The notes beneath the pieces are model-generated. The model made no database searches. It was not told the DNA's origin and saw only the letters and a program-made list of their open reading frames with translations. Below are positions 24,608 through 33,817 of a stretch of 64,000 bases of DNA, one piece after another. The stretch's first letter is position 1. Each line of letters opens with the position of its first letter. Made by a program: the position numbers and the translations under genes. Origin of the DNA: Deltaproteobacteria bacterium (GTDB lineage: Bacteria; Desulfobacterota; Syntrophobacteria; Syntrophobacterales; Syntrophobacteraceae); contig JAAYVE010000024.1 of the NCBI GenBank assembly GCA_012517315.1, forward strand, positions 186,001 to 250,000, given 5' to 3'.

Positions 24608-26248
24608 ATGTGCTCCATACGATGGGCCTTGAGGCTTTTGGCTGGCGTGTTTCTCTTTTTTTCGGCTTTGAATGTGAGCCTCACAGCGGGCGAAAAGGAT
24701 CCGGAAGTGCATGTGCTCGGGGAGGGAGCGACGAGGGGGAACATCTACCGGGCGCCTCTTCTGAACAATCCCAAGACCCTGGATCCGGCGACTGCGGAGG
24801 ACATGTACAGTGTAGCGGTCGTCCAGCAGTTGTTTGACGGTCTGGTTGAGTTCAATAGGGACCTTCTAGTGGTCCCCGCTCTTGCGGAGACCTGGCAGGT
24901 GGAGGAGGGAGGTCAGGTTTACCGGTTTATCCTCAGGGAAGGCGTACGATTTCATGACGGCAGCCGTGTGACGGCGCAGGACGTGGTCTTTTCCCTCAGC
25001 CGCATCTTGCGCATGAATCCGCCGCCGGCCATCATGTCACACATAATGAAGATCGCCGGTGCCGCTGATTACAGGGAGCGGAAGCTTGAGGCGGTGGCCG
25101 GCTTGCAGGCTCTGGATGACCGCACCGTGCGCATTCAACTGGAGGAGCCTTATGCACCTTTTCTCATCGCCCTTGGGATGTATCAGGCGAAGATCGTTCC
25201 AGCACGCCTCTTCGTTCCCGGGGTGGAGGAATTCGGGAGAAAGCCCGTGGGAACGGGTCCCTTCCGATTCGTGTCGTGGGACGAGAACCGCTCCGTGCGG
25301 CTGGAGCGCTTCAAGGATTACTATGGGGGGAAAGTCCTCTTGGACGGCATTGTCTTTGTGGTGTATCCGGGTGTTGAGATCGAAGCGGTTTACAGGGCTT
25401 TTGTGAACGGAGAACTGCATGAGATGCCTCTACACGCGCAGGTGAAAAAGCGATTGCTGGAAAGGAAAGACCTGCAGGTGATTCATCGACCGTCCCTTGG
25501 GCTTCAGTTCTATGGCATCAACTGCAGGCATTCCTTTCTGGGCAACGAGGATTTACGGCGGGCGCTTTCCTTTGCCATTGATCGAAAGCGTTTGGTCGCT
25601 GAAGTTTACGACAGCCAATACGAACCCGCCTGTGGGATCCTTCCGCCCGGACTTTTGGGATACCGGCCCAGGGACTTGCAAGAGAGTTTCTCACCCACCC
25701 GGGCGGAGGAACTCATGACAAAGGCGAGGAAGCAGCAGGGTGAGGAAATGGATACCGTTGAACTGGTGTCCAATTCCCAGTCCGCCTTGGCTCTGGCTGA
25801 AATCGAGCTGATGCGTGAATCCTGGTCGAAGCTCGGCATTTCCTTGAAACCCAGGTTCATTCCAGATTGGGCTCAGTTTGAAAACTATATCAAGTCGGAC
25901 GCGGTGCAAATCTATCGGTACGTCTGGAATGCTGACATGCCTGATCCGGACAACTTCCTTCTGCCGTTGTTTGGTATCGAAGCGGACGCCAATTTCACGA
26001 AGTACCGGGATGAGCGGGTCCACCGCCTGCTTCAGGAAGCGCGGGCTGCTGTGGACCCGGTGGCCCGGGCCGCTCTTTACCGAACCATTGAGGATACCGT
26101 CTTGAATGCCGCTCCAATCCTTCCCCTTTTCTATAGGAGCGTCAACAATGTGTATCATGCATCTGTGCAGGGGATACAGGTGAGTGCCCTCGGGGCCCAT
26201 GCCATGTCCTACCGGGGTGTTTGGCTCAAGGAGACGGAAAAACCCTGA
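24608..26248 (+). CDS. peptide-binding extracellular solute-binding protein, family 5
   Basis: A 546-residue periplasmic binding protein of the DppA/OppA type. A signal peptide covers about residues 1-28. The mature part shows the family core: NNPKTLDPATAEDMYSVAVVQQLFDGLVEF, VYRFILREGVRFHDGS, AQDVVFSLSRI, VGTGPFRFVSW, INCRHSFLGNEDLRRALSFAIDRKRLV and a Trp/Asp-rich end. Family 5 proteins bind oligopeptides and related ligands. No permease or ATPase gene is adjacent; instead a histidine kinase starts 17 bases downstream. The protein may therefore present ligands to the kinase rather than feed a transporter (inference). The ATG at 24608 was chosen; an upstream TTG also exists. Confidence 0.85.
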   Translation: MCSIRWALRLLAGVFLFFSALNVSLTAGEKDPEVHVLGEGATRGNIYRAPLLNNPKTLDPATAEDMYSVAVVQQLFDGLVEFNRDLLVVPALAETWQVEEGGQVYRFILREGVRFHDGSRVTAQDVVFSLSRILRMNPPPAIMSHIMKIAGAADYRERKLEAVAGLQALDDRTVRIQLEEPYAPFLIALGMYQAKIVPARLFVPGVEEFGRKPVGTGPFRFVSWDENRSVRLERFKDYYGGKVLLDGIVFVVYPGVEIEAVYRAFVNGELHEMPLHAQVKKRLLERKDLQVIHRPSLGLQFYGINCRHSFLGNEDLRRALSFAIDRKRLVAEVYDSQYEPACGILPPGLLGYRPRDLQESFSPTRAEELMTKARKQQGEEMDTVELVSNSQSALALAEIELMRESWSKLGISLKPRFIPDWAQFENYIKSDAVQIYRYVWNADMPDPDNFLLPLFGIEADANFTKYRDERVHRLLQEARAAVDPVARAALYRTIEDTVLNAAPILPLFYRSVNNVYHASVQGIQVSALGAHAMSYRGVWLKETEKP

Positions 26249-26265
26249 ATCCACAAAGTCTTCTG

Positions 26266-28182
26266 ATGATGCGCCGTCCTTCCCCCCAGCCTCGGAACAT
26301 TGCGTTCCCCCATTTCATCCCCCTGCGCGTACGATTCATCCTCACCACATCGGTCATGCTCGTGCTGCTTCTGGGTTCAATCGCCTTGGTAGTGGGCTGG
26401 CAGCAGAGCCGAAGCGTTCGCGGCCAAGTCGAGAAAAGGGGCTTCGCCCTCGCAGAAAGCCTTGCCGCCACTTCCAAGGCCGCCCTCCTCACCTACAATT
26501 ACATTGCCCTGGAGCAGGCCGCGAACCAGGCCGCAGCGGGTTCCGACATCGTTCACATCATCATCCATGACAAAGAAGGACGGTCGGGGGCATACAGCGG
26601 CAGACCGGATTTGCAGGGAAAGCTTCTTGAGGATCCTCTTTCCCGCGAGGCCGTGGCGATCCAGGAGCCGGTCATTCGGACGTTTGTCCCGGAGGGGGGG
26701 AAGGAAAAGGCCCTGGAAGTGGTTTTTCCAGTTTTTCTCCCGGAGGTGAGCCTCAGGTGGGGGACCGTCCGGGTGGCCCTGTCCCTCGAGCCGCTGGCGA
26801 GCCAGATCCGTCAGATCCAGCTCGTCATCGCGGGAATGGGAATCCTGGCGCTCATTTTCGGGATCCTCCTTTCTTATTGGACGGCGCGACGCATCACGCG
26901 CCCCTTGGGACAACTGATGGACGCCACCATCGAGGCGGCTCAGGGAAATCTGCGCCAGGAGCTTAAAGTCTCGACGGGAGATGAAGTGGAGGTTCTGGCC
27001 GCAAACTTCTCCACCATGATGGGAGAAATCCTCTCGCAGCGCCGGCAACTGGAAAACCAGCTGCTCGAGATCATGCATTTGCAGCGGTACACGGAGAAGC
27101 TCCTGGAAACGATGAAAGACGGACTCATTTCCGTGGACATGGAGGGCAGGCTGGCGGTCATGAACCCTGCATCGCAAGAGGTTCTCGGCCTGAAAGGTGA
27201 GGTGGTCCGGGGCTGTGCAATGTGGGAACTGCTCTCAGGCATCCCGCCCCTCCTGAAATACCTGGAGGATTTGCGACGGTCCCCAAAGACGGCAAAGAGC
27301 CAAGAGCAGATTTTCATCGAGAGGGAAGGGGGGACTCAGGTCCTTCTTGCCAGTTCGAGCCTCCTGGCGGACCCGGATGGAGTGCCCCTGGAAATCATCA
27401 CCAACCTCCACGACATCACGGAAATGAAAAAGATGGAGTCGCGGATGAGGCAGTCGGAGCGGTTGGCGGCCCTGGGGACTCTGGCTGCGGGGATGGCCCA
27501 TGAAATCCGCAATCCTCTCTCCGCCATCAAGACGTTCGTTCAACTGCTCCCTAGGAAAGTGGACAAGCCCGGTTTCCTGGAGAAGTTCAACCGAACCGTT
27601 CCAAGGGAACTGGAGCGGATCAACAGGCTCATTGAAGACCTTCTGGAACTGTCCAGAAGCCCCAAGTACCATTTCCGGCAGGTGGATCTCCGAACCCTTC
27701 TGGAGGAGACGATGGAACTCTTCGAGGAGGAACTCAGATCCTGGCACATCCGGCAGCACAGCCGAATCAGCCCGGACATCCCTTTTGTGAGAGCGGATCC
27801 AGACCAGCTGACCAAGGCGTTCCAGAACCTGATTCGAAACGCCGTCCAAGCCATGCCCGAAGGGGGCGACCTCTGGATTGAGGCGTATCGGGTTCACGAT
27901 CGTCCCACCGACGGCAGCGGCACCGAATCTCGGAGATCCTGGACGGCCATCACATTCAGGGACACCGGTCATGGGATTTCACAGGAGCACCTGAAGTCCA
28001 TCTTCAACCCTTTCTTCACCACCAAAGAAACCGGCACAGGTCTGGGCTTGGCCATCACTCACAAGGTGGTGACCGAACATGGGGGGTACATGGACGTGAC
28101 CAGCCGCCGGGGCGAGGGAACAACCTTCACCGTCTACTTTCCCCTGGAGGATGAGGGGGCGTCGAAAATGGAGAGTGGCTGA
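26266..28182 (+). CDS. membrane sensor histidine kinase (HAMP-PAS-HisKA-HATPase)
   Basis: A 638-residue kinase. Two membrane segments (about 22-45 and 184-206) flank a periplasmic sensor domain of about 135 residues; HAMP follows (205-257), then a PAS-like domain (275-385), the HisKA helix pair with phosphorylated H412 in AAGMAHEIRNPLS, and the ATPase domain with NLIRNAVQAMPEGG, DTGHGIS and TGLGLAITHKVV. It is NtrB/ZraS-like. It lies 17 bases after the peptide-binding protein gene and is probably cotranscribed. Likely partners are the lone receiver and the NtrC-type regulator nearby. The start is uncertain (ATG 26266 or 26269) because no clear ribosome site is visible. Confidence 0.87.
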   Translation: MMRRPSPQPRNIAFPHFIPLRVRFILTTSVMLVLLLGSIALVVGWQQSRSVRGQVEKRGFALAESLAATSKAALLTYNYIALEQAANQAAAGSDIVHIIIHDKEGRSGAYSGRPDLQGKLLEDPLSREAVAIQEPVIRTFVPEGGKEKALEVVFPVFLPEVSLRWGTVRVALSLEPLASQIRQIQLVIAGMGILALIFGILLSYWTARRITRPLGQLMDATIEAAQGNLRQELKVSTGDEVEVLAANFSTMMGEILSQRRQLENQLLEIMHLQRYTEKLLETMKDGLISVDMEGRLAVMNPASQEVLGLKGEVVRGCAMWELLSGIPPLLKYLEDLRRSPKTAKSQEQIFIEREGGTQVLLASSSLLADPDGVPLEIITNLHDITEMKKMESRMRQSERLAALGTLAAGMAHEIRNPLSAIKTFVQLLPRKVDKPGFLEKFNRTVPRELERINRLIEDLLELSRSPKYHFRQVDLRTLLEETMELFEEELRSWHIRQHSRISPDIPFVRADPDQLTKAFQNLIRNAVQAMPEGGDLWIEAYRVHDRPTDGSGTESRRSWTAITFRDTGHGISQEHLKSIFNPFFTTKETGTGLGLAITHKVVTEHGGYMDVTSRRGEGTTFTVYFPLEDEGASKMESG

Positions 28183-28453
28183 CCTGATTTCAGTGAATTG
28201 CGCATAGGAAACTGTGCAGAGTTTTTCGCGAGCCTTCCTTTCCACGTCCCGCCTCCATTATCTAACAGTTTGTATAAATTAAAGAAATAACAATCCAAAG
28301 ATGCTGGCATCGATCTTGTTTCGCCTTGTAGAGGGAATGACCGCAGGGTCTGGCAGCGGGTTCCGGCGCTTGTCGCAGTGTCAATGCTCGCAGTGTGAGC
28401 CTCGCAGTGCAGAAGGGTTTTTTCGCGTCGATCCAATAGGGGAGAACGTGGAT

Positions 28454-28822
28454 ATGGAAAAGAATCATACGGAGGCAATTTTTGTGGTGGACGACGACAG
28501 GGGCATTCTCGACTCCTTCGATGCCATGCTGGGAGACGAGTACCCTCTTGTCATGGTGGACAATGGGGCCCGGGCCCTTAGCCTTCTCAACGAACACAAG
28601 CCCCGGCTACTGTTTCTGGACATCAAAATGCCCGGCATAAACGGTTTGGAACTCCTGAAATGCATCCGCAGCAGCAATCTCCCCACGGAGGTTGTCATTG
28701 TCACGGCGTTGCCCCAAGAGCACTACGAGGAACTCGCCAACAAATATGGTGTCTACAGGTACCTGCGGAAACCCCTTGATGTGGACGAAGTAGAGGATAT
28801 CACACGCAATGTACTCCACTGA
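28454..28822 (+). CDS. stand-alone receiver-domain response regulator
   Basis: A 122-residue protein consisting of one receiver domain: acidic pocket VVDDDRG near residue 12, phosphoacceptor Asp in LFLDIKMPG near residue 58, Thr in VTALPQ and the conserved Lys in YLRKPLD. No output domain. The ATG at 28454 has AGGGGAG nine bases upstream; a GTG at 28448 has too short a spacing. It could be a phosphate-relay element or sink between the upstream kinase and the following receiver-kinase hybrid. Confidence 0.85.
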   Translation: MEKNHTEAIFVVDDDRGILDSFDAMLGDEYPLVMVDNGARALSLLNEHKPRLLFLDIKMPGINGLELLKCIRSSNLPTEVVIVTALPQEHYEELANKYGVYRYLRKPLDVDEVEDITRNVLH

Positions 28823-28905
28823 GGGGGTGGATCGGCCACATCACCGGGTGGGTTTCTGAGTGGAGACCTGTCTTTACACGGAAAAGCTTTGGGAGGGGCT
28901 TTGCG

Positions 28906-30069
28906 ATGGCGGGTGTGCCCATATTGATCATCGACGACGAACCTGGAGTCCTGGAGGGATTGCGGGAGTTCCTGGAGGACGAAGGGTATGAGGTGCATGA
29001 AGCGCGCGAGGGCAAAAGAGGGCTTGATTTGTTTCGGACGGTGGCGCCGGATTTGGTCATGACGGACCTCCGCATGCCCGGAATATCGGGTGTTGAACTC
29101 ATTGAGGAGATGAAGCGCCTGCGGTCTCAGGTGCCGATCATCATCATCACGGGCTACGGATCCATCAGCGCTGCCCAGGATGCCATTCGCCTGAGGGCGT
29201 TCGACTTCATCACCAAGCCCATCGACCTGGAGTCCTTGAAGAACTCCCTCGACCGTGCCAGGGCGAGCGTTCGGGAAGCGCAAGCCATTGAAAAGGAAAT
29301 GCTGGCGTTGAAGGAACAGTTGCGCGCGTTGCAGAGCCAGTGGGAGTGCCAGCTGGCCAAGTATGCAGAGGCGGAGCCCCTGATTCACACGGGACGTCTC
29401 CTGGCGGGGATACTGCACGATTTGAACAACCCGCTCACATTCATCATGGGCCAGGCGGAGCTTCTCCAATTCATGCACCCCGAGGTAGAGAATGTGGGGG
29501 TGATCAAAGAACAGGCCCTGCGGATGAAGCGCATCATTTCCACCATCACCAAGAGAATGAGGCAGGCAAAGGACCGAAACCAGGAAAGCCTCCAGCTGAA
29601 CGCCCTTCTCGAGGAGGAGGTCTATTTTCTGGAGTCGCATCCCTATTTCAAGGAAGAGATCGAGAAGGAATGGCATCTTGACGAGACACTTCCCCTGATC
29701 AGGGGAGTGGCTGCCGAGTTCAGCCAGATCTTCGGCAACCTCATTCGTAATGCGGCGGAGGCCATGAAGGGACGCGACCTCAAACGGCTGATTCTGAAGA
29801 CATGGCATGACGAGAGCTGCATCCATGTGAGTGTCGGGGATACGGGACCCGGTGTTGCCCCCCATTTGAAGCATCGGATATTTGATGCCTTTTTCAGTAC
29901 CAAGACCATGGAGAGCGTGACGGTGGGGAGCCTGGGAATGGGAATCGGCCTATATCACTGTAGGGAACTGGTCAGAAGGTATGGGGGGGAAATCAAGGTG
30001 GAAAACGGCCAGGAGATGGGTGCGGTGTTCCTGGTGCGTCTTCCCAAAAACCGTGACCCTTTGACATGA
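28906..30069 (+). CDS. receiver-histidine kinase hybrid
   Basis: A 387-residue cytoplasmic protein. An N-terminal receiver domain (about 1-120; IIDDEPG, phosphoacceptor in VMTDLRMPG, TGYGS, ITKPID) is followed by a coiled linker (about 125-155), a DHp helix pair with H-box LHDLNNPLT near residue 175, and a CA domain (NLIRNAAEAM, VGDTGPGVAP, GMGIGLYHCRELV). The arrangement makes kinase activity dependent on phosphorylation of its own receiver. No membrane segment. It lies 83 bases after the lone receiver gene and closes this signalling block. Confidence 0.85.
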   Translation: MAGVPILIIDDEPGVLEGLREFLEDEGYEVHEAREGKRGLDLFRTVAPDLVMTDLRMPGISGVELIEEMKRLRSQVPIIIITGYGSISAAQDAIRLRAFDFITKPIDLESLKNSLDRARASVREAQAIEKEMLALKEQLRALQSQWECQLAKYAEAEPLIHTGRLLAGILHDLNNPLTFIMGQAELLQFMHPEVENVGVIKEQALRMKRIISTITKRMRQAKDRNQESLQLNALLEEEVYFLESHPYFKEEIEKEWHLDETLPLIRGVAAEFSQIFGNLIRNAAEAMKGRDLKRLILKTWHDESCIHVSVGDTGPGVAPHLKHRIFDAFFSTKTMESVTVGSLGMGIGLYHCRELVRRYGGEIKVENGQEMGAVFLVRLPKNRDPLT

Positions 30070-30168
30070 GTTTCTCATGACAAGATCAAGCCGGTGAAGT
30101 ATAAGCCACTCCATGGAAAGAGAGAGTCCTGGGGGGTGACGTCTTCAGAAAGGAGGGGATCTGGGAGG

Positions 30169-31368
30169 ATGGTGGATGGAAGGACTCGGCTGGGGTGTGA
30201 ACGGTTCATGGAGTGTCTTCCTCCATGGTTTCGTTCCGCGAGGCTGGGAATTCTCGCCAACCAGGCATCTTACACGGCGGGGTACGTCCATGTGGCGGAT
30301 CTGGTGAGAGCGGCGGGGGGGTGCATCCATGCCCTCTTCTCGCCTCAGCACGGTTACTTTGGGGAAAAGCAGGCGAACATGTGTGAATCCCCAGACGACT
30401 GGGACGGCCGGTTGGGTGTCCCCGTATATAGTCTTTATGGGGCTGTCAGGGAGCCGACCGGCGCCATGCTGGAGGAGATCGATGTGCTCCTCGTGGACCT
30501 TCAGGATGTGGGGACAAGGGTCTACACGTATTCCACCACCATGGGCCTTTGTCTTGAGGCGGCAGGGCGTCGCGGCCTCAAGGTCGTGGTTTTGGACAGG
30601 CCGAACCCTCTCAACGGAACAGCAGTGGAGGGGAATGTCCTCCGGGAGTCCCACCGGTCGTTTGTGGGCAGATATCCTCTGCCCATGCGCCATGGTCTCA
30701 CCATGGGGGAACTGGCGCGTTTCATTGTCCGGCACTGCGGCGTTTCCTGCGACCTGGATGTGGTGCCCCTGGAAGGCTGGAGGAGGGATGACCTCTTTGG
30801 CGACACGCGACTGCCCTGGTTTTATCCGTCGCCCAACATGCCATCTTGGGAGACGGCACTGCTGTATGCCGGCATGGTTCTCCTGGAGGGTTGCAACCTG
30901 AGCGAGGGAAGAGGGACGACCCTTCCTTTTCACCTCTTTGGCGCCCCTTTCCTGGACCAGAAACAAGTGGGGGCCTTTCTGAAGGACGTTGGTCTTCATG
31001 GTGTCGTCCTTCGTCCTGTGTGCTTTGTGCCTGTCTTTGACAAATGGAAAGGGGAGGTTTGCCGCGGGTTTCAAATCCACGTGACGGACCCTGGAAGATT
31101 TCGGCCCTACCGGCTGGGTTTGTGCGTCCTGCGCGCCATGCTGGAGGTGCACGGGCGGGAATTCCGCTGGCTGCCTCCCCCGTACGAATACGAATGGGAA
31201 AAACTCCCCATCGACATTCTTCTCGGGGATGGAGCAGTGCGTCTGGGGCTTGAGGCCGGCCAATCGGTGGAGGCGCTCGAGGAGAGCTGGATTTGGGGGC
31301 TCCGGGAATACCTGGAAAAGCGTGAAGACGGCCTGTTGTATTCCTCAGGGTTGCCCGGGATCAGTTGA
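30169..31368 (+). CDS. namZ: DUF1343 protein, exo-beta-N-acetylmuramidase NamZ-like
   Basis: A 399-residue DUF1343 protein. The family is represented by NamZ, which removes terminal MurNAc from peptidoglycan fragments. Signatures: LGILANQASYT near the start, ALFSPQHGYFGEKQANM, PVYSLYG, VDLQDVGTRVYTYSTTMG, VVLDRPNPLNG and WFYPSPNMPSWETALLYAGM. The length is normal for the single-domain form. I see no signal peptide with the start at 30169, so it may act in the cytoplasm or be exported by other means. It would supply MurNAc for AmgK and MurU, encoded at about 17-19 kb. Confidence 0.82.
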   Translation: MVDGRTRLGCERFMECLPPWFRSARLGILANQASYTAGYVHVADLVRAAGGCIHALFSPQHGYFGEKQANMCESPDDWDGRLGVPVYSLYGAVREPTGAMLEEIDVLLVDLQDVGTRVYTYSTTMGLCLEAAGRRGLKVVVLDRPNPLNGTAVEGNVLRESHRSFVGRYPLPMRHGLTMGELARFIVRHCGVSCDLDVVPLEGWRRDDLFGDTRLPWFYPSPNMPSWETALLYAGMVLLEGCNLSEGRGTTLPFHLFGAPFLDQKQVGAFLKDVGLHGVVLRPVCFVPVFDKWKGEVCRGFQIHVTDPGRFRPYRLGLCVLRAMLEVHGREFRWLPPPYEYEWEKLPIDILLGDGAVRLGLEAGQSVEALEESWIWGLREYLEKREDGLLYSSGLPGIS

Positions 31369-32029
31369 GCAATTTTCCGATGCGATTCCAGCGCACGTAG
31401 CTCAGGGACGGGGACCAGGTCATCACACCGTCCCTGTTCCACGACCAGTAGATGATGAAGGCTTTGCCTCTCAAATCGTTGAAACTCACGAACTTCCAGA
31501 AACGGCTGTCGTGGCTCTCATCCCGGTTGTCCCCCATGACGAAGAGGTGACCGGGCGGCACGGTGATGGGCGCCATGTTGTCGCGGGTGCTGATGGAAGC
31601 GGGGAGGATGCGGTTGTCGCTGTGGATGGCGTAGGGTTCTTCCAGCGGTTGATCGTTGACAAAAACCTTTTTGTTTTGTATGCGCACGGTATCACCGGGT
31701 ATTCCCACCACCCGTTTGATAAAGTCCTTGGAGGGGTCGACGGGGTATTGAAATACGATGATATCACCCCTTTTGGGGTTGGAAAGGTGCACGAGTTCAG
31801 TGTTCCAGATAGGCAGTCGAATCCCGTAGACAAATTTGTTGACCAAAATGTGATCCCCCACGAGGAGGGTGGATTTCATTGACCCGGAAGGGATCTTGAA
31901 GGCCTGCACGACGAAGGCACGGATGAAGAGGGCGAGCAGAGCGGCGACGATGATGGCTTCGGTGTATTCGCGAAGGGTACTCTTTTTTCGGTGCTTTGTT
32001 TCTACTTCAGTTTGAGACTTAAGAGCCAA
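31361..32029 (-). CDS. lepB: signal peptidase I
   Basis: A membrane serine protease (about 222 residues with the start chosen) that cleaves signal peptides of exported proteins. One N-terminal membrane segment (about 23-42) is followed by the nucleophile Ser50 in IPSGSM, the lysine general base in DFIKRVVGIPGD, and GHLFVMGDNRDESHDSRFW. TTG at 32029 is proposed because GGAG stands a few bases upstream. The frame is open to 32125 (in-frame ATG at 32098), but that part lacks a ribosome site and is AT-rich, probably promoter DNA. It is divergent from pilM and overlaps the namZ end by eight bases. Confidence 0.88.
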   Translation of the reverse strand: MALKSQTEVETKHRKKSTLREYTEAIIVAALLALFIRAFVVQAFKIPSGSMKSTLLVGDHILVNKFVYGIRLPIWNTELVHLSNPKRGDIIVFQYPVDPSKDFIKRVVGIPGDTVRIQNKKVFVNDQPLEEPYAIHSDNRILPASISTRDNMAPITVPPGHLFVMGDNRDESHDSRFWKFVSFNDLRGKAFIIYWSWNRDGVMTWSPSLSYVRWNRIGKLLN

Positions 32030-32180
32030 ACCCAACTCCTCATTTTTTAATAAATAAGCTGAGCCAACTGCACGAAAATCATAATAAGTTTGTTGCATAT
32101 TTCGGCCGACTGATGGTAAAGTCAAAAACTAAGAAAAAGTCAACCAAAACCTTCCAAAACTTTTGGGGCAGGTGCTCTAC

Positions 32181-33233
32181 ATGTTCAAGAAACCGGAAAA
32201 TCTCGTAGGATTGGACATCGGCTCCCACGCCGTCAAGCTGGTTCAAATCAATTCAACCAACGCCACAGTCAAACTGGTGAACTTTGGAGTGTCTCCTATT
32301 TCCAAGGGGGCTTTCAGCGAAGGCAGGATCAGCAAACCGGATCTGGTGGCCGCCGCCATTCAGCAGCTGGCGGGTCATCTCAAGATCCGGGAGAAGGGCG
32401 TTGCGGCTTCGGTTCCTGGCTTCGAAGTGATGATCAAAAAGATCGACCTTCCCATGATGACGGAGGAGGAATTGGACGCGAGAATGCAGGATGAGCTGGG
32501 GCAGTACATCCCCTACAACATCGATGAGGTGGGGGTGGACTACCAGGTGCTCGGCGTGTCCAAGGACCGCCCCAACTTCATGGAGGTCATGCTCGTTGCG
32601 GCAAAGAAGGAGTCCATCAGCGACTACGTGAACCTCATCCGCATGTCGGGCTTCGAACCCATGGTCATCGATGTGGATTATTTCGCCCTGAGCAATGCGT
32701 TCGAGACGACTTACGGGTTTGGGGACGAAACCCTGGCGCTCATAGACATTGGAGCGAGCAAGGCCATCATGAGCATCATCGATCGGGGGGTGACGGCGTT
32801 CACTCGCAACATCAGCATTGGGGGGGGGCAGATCACGGACAAGATCATGGAGCACTTCAGGGTTTCTCCGGAGGAGGCGGAGCGGATCAAGTTGGGAGAG
32901 GTCGTTTCCGAAACACAGATAAAGGAGGTCGAAGAAATCTTTGTATCGAGCGTGCGCACATGGGTGAACGAGTGCAAGAGGGCAATTGACTTCTTCTATA
33001 CCAACTACTCCGACGCTCAGATCAGGAAGATTTACGTGAGTGGCGGATCGTCACGGATGGCAGGGCTCGACAAGGTCCTCGAAGAACATGTTGAAATCCC
33101 GGTGGAGATATTCAATCCTCTTTCCAAAATTGAACGCGACCCGAAACTGTTCGATCCGGCCTATGTGGATTTCGTGGGGCCCCAGGTGGCAATTTCACTA
33201 GGACTTTCCCTGAGAAAGACGAAAGAGAAATGA
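32181..33233 (+). CDS. pilM: type IV pilus inner-membrane platform protein PilM
   Basis: A 350-residue actin-like ATPase-fold protein of the type IV pilus. The opening NLVGLDIGSHAVKLVQI, the later TLALIDIGASKAIMSIID and the closing VYVSGGSSRMAGLDKVLEEH-type phosphate and adenosine motifs mark the FtsA/PilM fold. PilM sits on the cytoplasmic face and binds the PilN tail. The ATG at 32181 gives the standard length. The stop codon overlaps pilN by four bases (ATGA). Confidence 0.93.
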   Translation: MFKKPENLVGLDIGSHAVKLVQINSTNATVKLVNFGVSPISKGAFSEGRISKPDLVAAAIQQLAGHLKIREKGVAASVPGFEVMIKKIDLPMMTEEELDARMQDELGQYIPYNIDEVGVDYQVLGVSKDRPNFMEVMLVAAKKESISDYVNLIRMSGFEPMVIDVDYFALSNAFETTYGFGDETLALIDIGASKAIMSIIDRGVTAFTRNISIGGGQITDKIMEHFRVSPEEAERIKLGEVVSETQIKEVEEIFVSSVRTWVNECKRAIDFFYTNYSDAQIRKIYVSGGSSRMAGLDKVLEEHVEIPVEIFNPLSKIERDPKLFDPAYVDFVGPQVAISLGLSLRKTKEK

Positions 33234-33817
33234 TCCAGATCAATCTGCTTCCAGTTAAGGCGAAAAAGAAGAGGGAGAGTGCCAGGCAGTTGTTCTCCTT
33301 TTACCTGCTGAGCATTGTGCTGGCTCTTCTGGTCATGGGCTACCTGTGGTATGCCAAAAAGGGTGAGATCAGCATGCTCAATGGGCGCCTGGCGCAGCTG
33401 CAGCAGGAGATCAAGCAGTACGAGAAGTACGACGCCATGCTACAGGAAATGACAAAGAAGAAGGAGGCCATAGAGAAGAAGCGCAACGTGATCCTGGATC
33501 TCAAGAAGGACCGGGATTCCATTGTCCGGGTCATGGCGCTTCTGAGCATCCAGGTGCCGCCGGACAAGGTCTGGTTCGAGCGCCTTTCGCAGTCGGGGAA
33601 CTCCATCGCTCTGGACGGCGTGGCATTGAGCAACGAGGCCATCGTGGAATTCATGCGGAATCTGGAATCTTCCCCCTATGTGCAGAAAGGCAGTGTGAAC
33701 CTCACCCATTCCCGCCAGACGACCATGAGCAACAGGAAACTCAGGGAGTTCCAGGTGACCTACCGCTTCTATCCTTTCTCCGAAGTCCAGAAAGAGGGGA
33801 AGGCGCAGCCATCATGA
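33230..33817 (+). CDS. pilN: type IV pilus biogenesis protein PilN
   Basis: A 195-residue bitopic inner-membrane protein. The cytoplasmic PilM-binding motif INLLPVKAKKKRE is at residues 3-15, one membrane segment follows at about 23-42, then a coiled-coil stretch (about 45-95) and a periplasmic ferredoxin-like domain. It overlaps both pilM and pilO by four bases, as expected of a coupled operon. Confidence 0.92.
   Translation: MIQINLLPVKAKKKRESARQLFSFYLLSIVLALLVMGYLWYAKKGEISMLNGRLAQLQQEIKQYEKYDAMLQEMTKKKEAIEKKRNVILDLKKDRDSIVRVMALLSIQVPPDKVWFERLSQSGNSIALDGVALSNEAIVEFMRNLESSPYVQKGSVNLTHSRQTTMSNRKLREFQVTYRFYPFSEVQKEGKAQPS

Noticed and set aside
28199-28218. Second TGCGCA-N8-TGTGCA dyad before the lone receiver gene
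   Set aside because: One mismatch and different spacing from the dyad at 23839, so a shared binding site is not supported.
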